A stretch of DNA of 11,921 nucleotides from NCBI GenBank assembly GCA_004552115.1, contig SFPH01000047.1, positions 1 through 11,921 on the forward strand, written 5' to 3'. Each line of letters starts with the position of its first letter. Positions within the stretch are counted from its first letter, which is position 1. Source of the DNA: Bacteroidales bacterium (GTDB lineage Bacteria > Bacteroidota > Bacteroidia > Bacteroidales > UBA932). Below the pieces are notes generated by a model. That model was not told the origin of the DNA and did no database searches. It was given only the letters and a program-made list of their open reading frames with translations. A program made the position numbers and the translations under genes. Of this stretch, positions 1 through 5,838 are shown in pieces.

Positions 1-39
1 GGTCGGGAAGTTTGCGGGGGAGCCTGTCCGCAAAGCGAT

Positions 40-103
40 GGAACAGCCTCAACATGCGCGACAGCGCCGGTTCCCCCGTAATGGGGGTCAGGGGGAAATG
101 CGA
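40..103 (+). repeat. 64-bp repeat, copy 1
   Basis: This copy matches 246-309 at 58 of 64 positions without gaps. All six differences are transitions (G/A or C/T). The core contains a TTCCCCC (71-77) / GGGGGAA (91-97) inverted repeat that is kept in both copies. Weaker similarity extends leftwards to about position 21 (AGCCTGT...GCAAA against AGCCCTGT...GCAAAAA in the second copy). Confidence 0.75.
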
Positions 104-245
104 CTTCCGTTTTTCTGGAGCTCTGCGACAGAAGGGGTCCCGGGGAAACCTTTCCCCGTGCCCCATAGGGGCTGTCCGGAGGACTGGGGGTTCGACATTG
201 CGCGGCCTCGGCAGCGCATAGCCCTGTTGGGACGCAAAAAGGCGA

Positions 246-309
246 GGAACAACCTCAATACGCGCGACAGCGCCGGTTCCCCCGTAATGGGGATTAGGGG
301 GAAATACGA
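246..309 (+). repeat. 64-bp repeat, copy 2
   Basis: Second copy of the unit at 40-103, same orientation, 206 bp further on. The TTCCCCC (277-283) / GGGGGAA (297-303) arms are preserved, while the inner G5 tract is reduced to GGGG followed by A. It is immediately preceded, from 220, by a 14-base segment identical to the 3' end of the neighbouring tRNA gene. Confidence 0.75.
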
Positions 310-328
310 AGGCCCTGTCAGGGACCAC

Positions 329-359
329 AAAAAAGCCACCGCAACGCGATGGCTTTTTT
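329..359 (-). terminator. intrinsic terminator of tRNA-Met
   Basis: On the minus strand the RNA would read A6, then a stem GCCAUCGC / GCGGUGGC with a GUU loop, then U6. It begins directly after the tRNA 3' end. One stem pair is G-U on the minus strand but an A-C mismatch on the plus strand, which favours minus-strand use. The flanking A and T tracts and the tRNA end extend this into a perfect 18-bp inverted repeat (321-338 against 350-367). Confidence 0.8.
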
Positions 360-360
360 G

Positions 361-435
361 TGGTCCCAACAGGGCTTGAACCTGTGACCCTCTGATTATG
401 AGTCAGATGCTACTAACCAACTGAGCTATGGGACC
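361..435 (-). tRNA. tRNA-Met (CAT anticodon), probably elongator
   Basis: The minus strand folds as a 75-nt tRNA. The acceptor is GGTCCCA / TGGGACC with discriminator A. The D arm has a 3-bp GCT/AGC stem, and the anticodon stem is TCTGA/TCAGA around loop CTCATAA (anticodon CAT). The T arm is ACAGG/CCTGT with loop TTCAAGC. The CCA end is not encoded. The D-stem/loop is one base longer than the usual GGTTAGAGC form. The acceptor starts with a G1-C72 pair, so this is not a typical initiator tRNA with a mismatched first pair. A CAT anticodon could also be the lysidine-modified tRNA-Ile2; overall similarity favours elongator Met. A matching promoter lies upstream and a terminator directly downstream, so it is its own transcription unit. 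Confidence 0.92.
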
Positions 436-466
436 GGATTTGCAAAACCGGGTCAAACCGGTTCTG

Positions 467-498
467 CAAATATAGATATTTATCCCGAGTAATGCAAA
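467..498 (-). promoter_or_regulatory. promoter of tRNA-Met (Bacteroidota type)
   Basis: On the minus strand there is TTTG (498-495), a 20-base spacer, then TATATTTG (474-467), an essentially perfect match to the Bacteroidota housekeeping promoter (TTG, 19-21 bases, TAnnTTTG). Transcription should start near 460, giving a leader of about 25 nt before the mature tRNA at 435. The TTTG sits just behind a small hairpin that follows rpsJ. Confidence 0.8.
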
Positions 499-530
499 CC
501 CGCACTGCCGGGATGCGCTGATCTTATCAG
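499..530 (-). terminator. possible weak terminator after rpsJ
   Basis: Two short hairpins follow the end of rpsJ on the minus strand: CTGAT-AAG-ATCAG (530-518), which includes the stop codon, and CCCG-GCAGTG-CGGG (512-499), followed by TTTG. The T run is short, so termination may be partial and some read-through into the tRNA is possible. The pairing is visible; the function is inferred. Confidence 0.3.
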
Positions 531-832
531 ACCTTGATTTCGACCTCTACGCCTGAAGGAAGTTCGAGCTTCATGAGAGAATCCACTGTCTTTGCATTGG
601 AGTCGTCAATGTCAAGAAGCCTGCAGTAAGAGCTGAGCTGGAACTGCTCGCGGGACTTCTTGTTCACGAAGGTTGAACGGTTCACAGTGAAGATCTTGGT
701 GCTTGTAGGAAGAGGAATAGGACCATAAACCTTGGCACCGGTAGCTGACACTGTGTCGGCGATTTTCTTTGCTGACTTGTCAAGCAGCATATGATCGAAT
801 GATTTGAGCTTTATTCTGATTTTCTGACTCAT
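527..832 (-). CDS. rpsJ: 30S ribosomal protein S10
   Basis: S10 is a protein of the 30S subunit head; in many bacteria it also joins the NusB-NusG antitermination complex. The 101-residue product is full family length. It starts [14 protein letters not shown] and contains the family stretches [15 protein letters not shown] and NKKSREQF, then [10 protein letters not shown] near residue 70. It is the last gene of the rpsL-rpsG-fusA-rpsJ cluster, 29 bases after fusA, which is the usual place for S10 in Bacteroidota. In typical Bacteroidota genomes the S10 operon (rplC, rplD and so on) follows directly. Here it is followed by a hairpin, a tRNA-Met gene and GC-rich repeats, so rpsJ is separated from rplC. 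Identification is secure. Confidence 0.97.
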   Translation of the reverse strand: MSQKIRIKLKSFDHMLLDKSAKKIADTVSATGAKVYGPIPLPTSTKIFTVNRSTFVNKKSREQFQLSSYCRLLDIDDSNAKTVDSLMKLELPSGVEVEIKV

Positions 833-861
833 ATCAATAATCTTTTTACCGTTGTTAATAA

Positions 862-2979
862 TTATTCGTCGTCGCTGACCTTGTAGCCGCTCTTCTCGAT
901 AACCTCCTTGGCCAGGTTAGCCGGAACCTCTGAATAGTGGTCGAAGCTCATCGTGCTGGTAGCACGGCCTGAAGAAAGGGTTCTGAGAACAGTGACATAA
1001 CCGAACTGCTCGGAGAGCGGAACGAACGCCTTGACGATTCTTGCGCCATTGGCTGTGGAATCCATTGCGTTGATCTGTCCCCTGCGGCGGTTGAGGTCGC
1101 CCACGATGTCTCCCATGTAGTCTTCCGGAGTAACAACCTCAAGGTTCATGATAGGCTCGAGGAGAACCGGATGCGCCTTAGGGCAAGCGTGACGGAATGC
1201 CATGCGGGCGCAGATCTCGAATGAGAGCTGGTCTGAATCGACAGGGTGGAATGAACCGTCAAGCACAGTGACTTTGAGTGACGGAACCTCGTAACCTGCG
1301 AGAACACCGTTGGCCATTGCAGTCTCGAAACCTTTCTGGATGCAAGGGATGTATTCCTTCGGAATGTTTCCACCCTTGACCTGGTTGTCGAACTGAAGAC
1401 CCGTGTGACCCTCGTCGGCAGGTCCGATCTCAACGATGATGTCGGCGAACTTACCGCGGCCACCGGTCTGCTTCTTGAATACCTCGCGATGCTGAACCGT
1501 GGTGGTAATAGCCTCCTTGTAGTTCACCTGAGGAGCACCCTGGTTGATCTCCACGCCGAACTCGCGGCGGAGACGGTCAACGATGATGTCAAGGTGAAGC
1601 TCACCCATACCGCTGATGACGGTCTGGCCGGTCTCATGGTCTGACTTGACGGTGAAGGTAGGATCCTCCTCGGCAAGCTTTGCGAGAGCGACGCCAAGTT
1701 TCTCGAGATCCTTGGAAGTCTTAGGCTCCACAGCGATTCCGATAACCGGATCCGGGAACTCCATTGCCTCAAGGGTTACAGGATGATCCTCGGCACAGAT
1801 GGTGTCACCGGTGCGGAGATCCTTGAAACCTACGGCTGCGCAGATGTCACCGGCCTCCACGAAATCGATAGGGTTCTGGTGGTTGGAGTGCATCTGATAG
1901 AGACGTGCTACCCTCTCCTTCTTGCCGGTACGTGTATTGAGCACGTAAGTACCGGCGTCAAGATGTCCGGAGTAAGCTCTCACATAGGCGAGACGGCCTA
2001 CGAACGGATCGGTTGCAATCTTGAACACGAGACCTGCGAAAGGCTCGGAAGCTGAAGGCTTCACTGAAGTCTCTTCTCCGGTCTTGGCATCGGTAGCCTT
2101 TACGGCACCGACGTCGAGCGGTGAAGGCAGATAACGTACAACGGCGTCAATGAGGAACTGCACGCCCTTGTCCTTGTAGGAAGAGCCGCAAGTCGCAGGA
2201 ACAATCTTCATCGCAATGGTACCCTTGCGGATAGCTGCAATGATCTCATCCCTGGTGAGGGACGCCGGATCCTCGAAATATTTCTCCATCAGGGTCTCAT
2301 CGCACTCTGCAGCAGCCTCTACGAGCCTGTCTCTCCAGAGCTCCACCTCACCTGCAAGATTCTCCGGAATCGGAATCTCGCGGAAGTTGTTGACCTGAGA
2401 GTCGTCAGCGACGTACTCGATGGCCTTCCTGTCGATAAGGTCGATGATACCTATGAATTTATCCTCAGCTCCGATAGGGATGCTGATAGGAACGGCAGTT
2501 GCGCCAAGTTTGTCCTTGATATCCTGAACACATGCGAAGAAGTCTGCTCCGACACGGTCCATCTTGTTGACGTAAGCAATCTTCGGCACGCCGAATTTGT
2601 CAGCCTGACGCCAAACGGTCTCAGACTGAGGCTGAACACGGCCCACAGCATCGAATGTAGCGATAGTTCCGTCAAGCACGCGAAGTGAACGCTCCACCTC
2701 AACGGTGAAGTCAACGTGGCCTGGGGTATCGATAAGATTCAGCTGATATACATCGTTGCCGTAATGCCAGAATGCGGTGGTGGCAGCGGAAGTGATGGTA
2801 ATACCGCGCTCCTGCTCCTGAACCATCCAGTCCATAGTGGCACCTCCGTCGTGAACCTCTCCAATCTTGTGGATTTTACCAGTGTAATAGAGAATACGCT
2901 CGGACGTGGTAGTCTTACCGGCATCGATGTGAGCCATAATGCCGATGTTTCTGGTGAATTTAAGATCTCTCTTTGCCAT
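862..2979 (-). CDS. fusA: translation elongation factor G
   Basis: EF-G is the GTPase that drives ribosomal translocation and, with RRF, ribosome recycling. The product is 705 residues, normal length. GTPase motifs are visible: G1 AHIDAGKTT at residues 16-24, switch I with [12 protein letters not shown]3 DTPGHVDF, and G4 NKMDR. Domain II is followed by the C-terminal EF-G domains, including [18 protein letters not shown] (domain IV) and [27 protein letters not shown]. All key motifs are intact and the [21 protein letters not shown] region is canonical, so this is the main EF-G rather than a diverged EF-G2 paralogue. It lies 12 bases after rpsG and 29 before rpsJ, and should be co-transcribed from the rpsL promoter. 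No tuf gene follows, as expected in Bacteroidota. Confidence 0.98.
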   Translation of the reverse strand: MAKRDLKFTRNIGIMAHIDAGKTTTSERILYYTGKIHKIGEVHDGGATMDWMVQEQERGITITSAATTAFWHYGNDVYQLNLIDTPGHVDFTVEVERSLRVLDGTIATFDAVGRVQPQSETVWRQADKFGVPKIAYVNKMDRVGADFFACVQDIKDKLGATAVPISIPIGAEDKFIGIIDLIDRKAIEYVADDSQVNNFREIPIPENLAGEVELWRDRLVEAAAECDETLMEKYFEDPASLTRDEIIAAIRKGTIAMKIVPATCGSSYKDKGVQFLIDAVVRYLPSPLDVGAVKATDAKTGEETSVKPSASEPFAGLVFKIATDPFVGRLAYVRAYSGHLDAGTYVLNTRTGKKERVARLYQMHSNHQNPIDFVEAGDICAAVGFKDLRTGDTICAEDHPVTLEAMEFPDPVIGIAVEPKTSKDLEKLGVALAKLAEEDPTFTVKSDHETGQTVISGMGELHLDIIVDRLRREFGVEINQGAPQVNYKEAITTTVQHREVFKKQTGGRGKFADIIVEIGPADEGHTGLQFDNQVKGGNIPKEYIPCIQKGFETAMANGVLAGYEVPSLKVTVLDGSFHPVDSDQLSFEICARMAFRHACPKAHPVLLEPIMNLEVVTPEDYMGDIVGDLNRRRGQINAMDSTANGARIVKAFVPLSEQFGYVTVLRTLSSGRATSTMSFDHYSEVPANLAKEVIEKSGYKVSDDE

Positions 2980-2991
2980 TCGTCAACCGGA

Positions 2992-3468
2992 TTAGAAACG
3001 GAAATGTGCAAATGCCTTGTTGGCCTCAGCCATCTTGTGCATGTCCTCCTTCCTCTTGAAGGCGCCGCCCTCATTGTTGTAGGCGGCAAGGATCTCTGCG
3101 CAAAGTTTTTCTGCCATAGAGTGGCCGGAACGCTTACGTGCGAAAAGGATAAGGTTCTTCATAGAAACTGAAATCTTCCTTTCCGGTCTCAACTCAGTAG
3201 GCACCTGGAAGTTAGCTCCGCCGACCCTGCGGCTCTTCACCTCGACCTGCGGGGTGACATTCTCGAGAGCTTTCCTCCAAATATCCAGAGGAGCCTTGTC
3301 AGAATCTTTCATCTTCTCGCCTACCATGTCAATGGCATCGTAAAAAATAGAATACGCGATACTCTTCTTCCCCTGCAGCATAAGGTTATTCACGAAACGG
3401 GTTACATTCGCATCGTGAAACTTAGGATCAGGAAGTAGAATCCTCTTTCTAGGCTTCGATTTTCTCAT
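2992..3468 (-). CDS. rpsG: 30S ribosomal protein S7
   Basis: S7 nucleates assembly of the 30S head by binding the 3' major domain of 16S rRNA and lies near the E site. The 158-residue product has normal length. It begins [17 protein letters not shown] and contains [21 protein letters not shown], then [20 protein letters not shown] around residues 88-107, and ends with a [15 protein letters not shown] tail, all characteristic of S7. It lies 35 bases after rpsL and 12 before fusA. In other bacteria S7 can repress its own operon by binding the rpsL-rpsG spacer. The AT-rich spacer here (3469-3503) shows no obvious structure, so I cannot claim that control. Confidence 0.97.
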   Translation of the reverse strand: MRKSKPRKRILLPDPKFHDANVTRFVNNLMLQGKKSIAYSIFYDAIDMVGEKMKDSDKAPLDIWRKALENVTPQVEVKSRRVGGANFQVPTELRPERKISVSMKNLILFARKRSGHSMAEKLCAEILAAYNNEGGAFKRKEDMHKMAEANKAFAHFRF

Positions 3469-3503
3469 TGTTGTGAAAAATTAAAGTGAAAAATGGTAAA
3501 AAA

Positions 3504-3887
3504 TTACTTCTTAGATTTCTTTGGTCTCTTGGCTCCGTAGAGTGAGCGGGACTGTGTCCTGCCTTCTACGCCAGCGGTATCCAAAGCTCCTCTAAGGATG
3601 TGGTAACGTACACCAGGGAGGTCCTTCACACGACCGCCTCTAACGAGCACGATTGAGTGCTCCTGGAGGTTGTGACCCTCGCCCGGGATGTATGCGTTGA
3701 CCTCTTTTGCGTTTGTGAGACGTACACGGGCAACCTTACGCATCGCTGAGTTAGGTTTCTTAGGTGTAGTCGTGTAAACACGAACACAAACGCCTCTTTT
3801 CTGAGGGCAAGCATCCAGCGCACGAGATTTGCTCTTCACAGCAATAACCTCGCGTCCTTTGCGAACTAATTGTTGAATTGTTGGCAT
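3504..3887 (-). CDS. rpsL: 30S ribosomal protein S12
   Basis: S12 sits at the decoding centre and supports translational accuracy; it is the classical streptomycin-resistance target. The 127-residue protein starts [12 protein letters not shown] and carries [13 protein letters not shown] (the loop containing the streptomycin-related lysine, residues around 40-50) and [13 protein letters not shown] (the second loop, with the conserved lysine and the aspartate that is methylthiolated in some bacteria). It ends in the basic tail [10 protein letters not shown]. Both lysine sites look wild type, so streptomycin sensitivity is the expectation from this gene alone. It is the first gene of the str cluster, with a strong promoter about 50 bases upstream. 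Confidence 0.98.
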   Translation of the reverse strand: MPTIQQLVRKGREVIAVKSKSRALDACPQKRGVCVRVYTTTPKKPNSAMRKVARVRLTNAKEVNAYIPGEGHNLQEHSIVLVRGGRVKDLPGVRYHILRGALDTAGVEGRTQSRSLYGAKRPKKSKK

Positions 3888-3938
3888 AAATGATTGTAAA
3901 TCTTTAATTTATGTTCTTTCCCACTTTTTGGGGGACTG

Positions 3939-3969
3939 CAAATTTAATCATTATTTTTGAAATGACAAT
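3939..3969 (-). promoter_or_regulatory. promoter of the rpsL-rpsG-fusA-rpsJ operon
   Basis: The minus strand shows ATTG (3969-3966), a 19-base AT-rich spacer, then TAAATTTG (3946-3939), matching the Bacteroidota housekeeping promoter. Start of transcription is expected near 3932, giving a leader of about 45 bases before the rpsL ATG. The leader contains a small CCCC/GGGG hairpin around 3920-3936 and no clear Shine-Dalgarno sequence. Confidence 0.8.
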
Positions 3970-4021
3970 AAAAAACCAAGTATTTGAAGATTAAGCGTTT
4001 TGAAAAACCGCAGGTGAACCT

Positions 4022-4065
4022 GGAGAAAAACAAAGGAGGAAAGCCAAGAACTCGACCTTCCTCCT
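4022..4065 (-). terminator. intrinsic terminator of the putative small RNA
   Basis: On the minus strand AGGAGGAAGG (4065-4056) pairs with CTTTCCTCCT (4043-4034) across a 12-base loop, nine of ten pairs, followed by TTGTTTTTCTC. On the plus strand the hairpin is followed by GTAGATTCG, not T-rich, so the minus direction is favoured. It lies about 50 bases upstream of the str promoter and would insulate it. Confidence 0.65.
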
Positions 4066-4241
4066 GTAGATTCGCATCACCGTCCGTTCGCGGGATTCCC
4101 ATCAGGCTGAGGGACGTGATACATTAACACTACTAACTAACCATTATAATAACCAACCAATAATATTATTCACTCCCAAGGCTAATGCATAACTTGTGCC
4201 AAACTTGAAAAAACCGGCAAAAATCATCATCAGCCCGTAAA

Positions 4242-4260
4242 ACTGCATAATATTATCAGT
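4242..4260. promoter_or_regulatory. AT-rich palindrome at the putative RNA start
   Basis: ACTG-C-ATAATATTAT-CAGT is a palindrome interrupted by one extra base and sits where transcription from the 4267-4274 box should start. It may be an operator or the 5' hairpin of the RNA. Its inner ATAATATTAT recurs at 4160-4169 inside a longer palindrome AATAATATTATT (4159-4170). Confidence 0.35.
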
Positions 4261-4266
4261 CTAGAG

Positions 4267-4297
4267 CAAATTTACGCTATTTTTATGCAATCTGCAA
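4267..4297 (-). promoter_or_regulatory. promoter of the putative small RNA
   Basis: The minus strand has CTTG with a 20-base spacer to TAAATTTG (4274-4267), the same -7 octamer as the str operon promoter. Transcription would begin near 4260. A 19-base near-perfect palindrome (4242-4260) lies exactly at the expected start. Confidence 0.6.
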
Positions 4298-4393
4298 GGA
4301 TTTCTGCTTCCCGCTGCGTAAACACGCCCGAGTTTCCGCCATGGCGAAATGCGGACATACCCTTGCCGCTCCCTGTAAACATTGCAGGAATTC

Positions 4394-5044
4394 TCAGCCG
4401 AACAGTTCCCGGAGCACGGCCAGGGAACGGATGTTTATGGTGGATTCGGTGTGGAATTCGAGGTAGCGTATCAGGGCCGAGGCCAGTTCGTTGCGAATCT
4501 CTCCGGAGAGCGGAATGAGCATTGATTCGGCAGGATTGGAGCGGATGAATTCCTCCACAAGTCCCTGATATTCACCGCTGAAAGGGAGAATGTCATTGGC
4601 CTGGGGACTGAAGCCGAGGGCAACGGCAAGCTCCAGCAGAAAGCGGATATGGAAGTTGCTGAAATCACTCTCCAATGCATCCAGGGTCAGAATCTGACGC
4701 CGGAGCCAGTCATAGAGCCCGTCTTCCGGATTGCCGGTTCTGACGGTACGGTATATGACCTCCGCCATGAAAAGGGAGATCGTATTCTTATATATATTGT
4801 CCCGGATGGAGTTCAGGGGGACTTCCGCTGAGATTGCCCTGGCGTACCAGAGGTCCGACTTGGGATTCTCTGTGACTGAGATTTCCAGGATGTTAAGCGG
4901 GAGAAAATATGACATTCCCGTATTCCTGCCTATGCGGACAAGGTATGACTTGCGGCCATAAGTTTCGGAAATCGTGTGGAGCACGATCGAATTCTCCTTC
5001 ACCCTGGTGGTGTTCAGGACTATGACCCGGTCGTCAAAAGTCAT
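4394..5044 (-). CDS. recO: DNA repair protein RecO
   Basis: RecO works with RecF and RecR to load RecA onto SSB-coated gapped DNA and can anneal single strands. The 216-residue product has an N-terminal OB-fold region typical of RecO (RVIVLNTTRVKENSIVLHTISETYGRKSYLVRIG, residues 6-40). A helical C-terminal part contains FHIRFLLELAVALGFSP around residues 130-147. No CxxC zinc motif is seen. The protein is slightly short for the family (often about 230-245). It starts 15 bases after the rdgB stop and should be co-transcribed with it. Assignment rests on family resemblance, not on catalytic residues, since RecO has none. Confidence 0.85.
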   Translation of the reverse strand: MTFDDRVIVLNTTRVKENSIVLHTISETYGRKSYLVRIGRNTGMSYFLPLNILEISVTENPKSDLWYARAISAEVPLNSIRDNIYKNTISLFMAEVIYRTVRTGNPEDGLYDWLRRQILTLDALESDFSNFHIRFLLELAVALGFSPQANDILPFSGEYQGLVEEFIRSNPAESMLIPLSGEIRNELASALIRYLEFHTESTINIRSLAVLRELFG

Positions 5045-5059
5045 TGTGCTGCAAGAGGA

Positions 5060-5698
5060 TCAGGCAGATTGGGAATTAAGGAACTCCGCCATTGCCCTGA
5101 GGGCCTTGCCGCGGTGCGAGATGGCATTCTTGGTCTCTTCGTCCAGTTCGGCCACCGTCCTGTCAGGATACTCGTCGGCAATGAAAACCGGGTCGTAGCC
5201 GAAACCGCCCTCGCCTGCCCTGGACCTGGCTATGCGGCCCTCGAGAACACCCTCGAAGAAATGCTTCTCTCCCCCGAGAATCAATGTGACCACTGTCTTG
5301 AATCTGGCCCTGCGGGTAGCATGGACTGTGTCAATGCCGAAAGATCTGGCAAATGAGGCCTCGGTCTCCTGAATGTCCATTTCCCTGAGGAGCTTGTCGA
5401 TATTGTCCGAGGAATTTTTTGAGGCACCGGCATACCGCGCCGAATAGACGCCCGGAGCGCCGCCGAGGATATCGACCTCAAGCCCGGTGTCATCGGCAAA
5501 ACAATCAGCCCCGCCGGTGTGGTCGTAAATGTACTGTGCTTTCTGCAATGAATTGGCGCGGAGAGTGGCGCCGGATTCCGGGATGTCCCCGGAGATTCCT
5601 GACTGTGCGGGGGTAACGAGCTCAAATGCCCCGCCGAGAATTTCTGATGCTTCACGCAGTTTTCCGCTATTGCCCGTTGCAAAGACGATTCTTTTCAT
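5060..5698 (-). CDS. rdgB: RdgB/HAM1 family XTP/dITP pyrophosphatase
   Basis: The enzyme hydrolyses non-canonical purine nucleoside triphosphates (dITP, ITP, XTP) to the monophosphate and pyrophosphate, keeping them out of DNA and RNA. The start at 5698 gives 212 residues beginning MKRIVFATGNSGKLREASEIL, with the family's N-terminal TGNxxKxxE motif. The other signatures are DDTGLEVDILGGAPGVYSARYAG (around 72-94), FGYDPVF (around 173) and SHRGKAL near the C terminus. The open frame continues upstream to 5830, but the promoter box TAACTTTG (5735-5728) lies inside that extension, so the short form is chosen. The loop before RRARF is a few residues longer than usual. It heads the rdgB-recO operon, divergent from the alpha-galactosidase gene. 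Confidence 0.93.
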   Translation of the reverse strand: MKRIVFATGNSGKLREASEILGGAFELVTPAQSGISGDIPESGATLRANSLQKAQYIYDHTGGADCFADDTGLEVDILGGAPGVYSARYAGASKNSSDNIDKLLREMDIQETEASFARSFGIDTVHATRRARFKTVVTLILGGEKHFFEGVLEGRIARSRAGEGGFGYDPVFIADEYPDRTVAELDEETKNAISHRGKALRAMAEFLNSQSA

Positions 5699-5727
5699 AC
5701 TGCTTGTATTTATTCTGTTTTCCGCCG

Positions 5728-5758
5728 CAAAGTTACCTATTTCGGGGATATTGTGCAA
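5728..5758 (-). promoter_or_regulatory. promoter of rdgB-recO
   Basis: The minus strand has TTG (5758-5756), 20 bases, then TAACTTTG (5735-5728), a good Bacteroidota promoter. The predicted start near 5721 leaves a leader of about 23 bases and decides in favour of the ATG at 5698 over the upstream one at 5830. Confidence 0.75.
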
Positions 5759-5797
5759 GTTTTTCATTTTTATGCCCGAAAGGTCAGGAAATAAAAC

Positions 5798-5805
5798 TAT
5801 ATTTG
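5798..5805 (+). promoter_or_regulatory. -7 box of the glycosidase operon
   Basis: TATATTTG on the plus strand fits TAnnTTTG and would start transcription near 5812, 27 bases before the ATG at 5839. No good TTG element is present at the expected distance, so the promoter may be weaker or activator-dependent. It is back to back with the rdgB promoter in a 140-bp intergenic region. Confidence 0.55.
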
Positions 5806-5838
5806 TAAAATGCGCCGGAAAACCATACAAATCGAAAA

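Larger units (their letters stand above)
1..328. repeat. GC-rich non-coding region with diverged repeats and G/C hairpins
   Basis: No convincing gene is seen. The region holds two diverged copies of a 64-bp unit (40-103 and 246-309) and several inverted repeats. These are CCCCC-GTAAT-GGGGG at 73-87, CGGGGAAA-CC-TTTCCCCG at 141-158, and GCCCC-ATA-GGGGC at 160-172. Open frames on both strands have repetitive, low-complexity translations, lack domain motifs, and one runs into the tRNA region, so I read the stretch as a dispersed or degenerate intergenic repeat. The sequence similarity is directly visible; calling it a repeat family is inference. Confidence 0.6.
4022..4260 (-). ncRNA. putative small RNA gene upstream of the str operon
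   Basis: A minus-strand transcript of about 240 nt is predicted by a promoter (TAAATTTG at 4274-4267) and a hairpin plus T-rich tail at 4065-4022. Between them is no plausible open frame, but there is clear secondary structure. A 9-bp paired element with one bulge joins 4076-4085 to 4112-4120 and encloses a GGGA/TCCC mini-hairpin. There are AT palindromes at 4159-4170 and 4247-4256, and a G/T-rich segment with GGTTGGTTA and GGTTAGTTAG. I could not assign it to a known RNA family (6S RNA or a family-specific leader are candidates to test). It could instead be an attenuated long leader of rpsL. Structure and signals are seen; the RNA gene is inferred. Confidence 0.45.
3888..4393. other. 506-bp gap without a protein gene between rpsL and recO
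   Basis: This stretch holds the str promoter (3939-3969), a hairpin terminator (4022-4065), a paired element (4076-4120), and two ATAATATTAT-containing palindromes (4159-4170, 4247-4256). It also holds a second promoter (4267-4294) and a near-palindrome TTTCCGCCATGGCGAAA at 4333-4349 just past recO. No open frame in it has a credible protein. I interpret most of it as a small-RNA transcription unit plus the 3' flank of recO. Confidence 0.6.

Noticed and set aside
1..330. CRISPR array
   Set aside because: Only two diverged 64-bp copies, 206 bp apart, with no regular short spacers and no cas genes.
12..379. Open frames of 69-113 codons on both strands across the GC-rich left end
   Set aside because: They overlap each other and the repeats, have low-complexity translations and no motif, and one ends inside the tRNA/terminator; better explained as non-coding repeats.
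4285..4518. Plus-strand open frame of 77 codons after the putative small RNA promoter
   Set aside because: It is antisense to the end of recO, with no ribosome-binding site or motif.
5699..5830. N-terminal extension of the RdgB reading frame by 44 codons
   Set aside because: The extension contains the TAACTTTG promoter box, and the family N terminus begins at the ATG at 5698.
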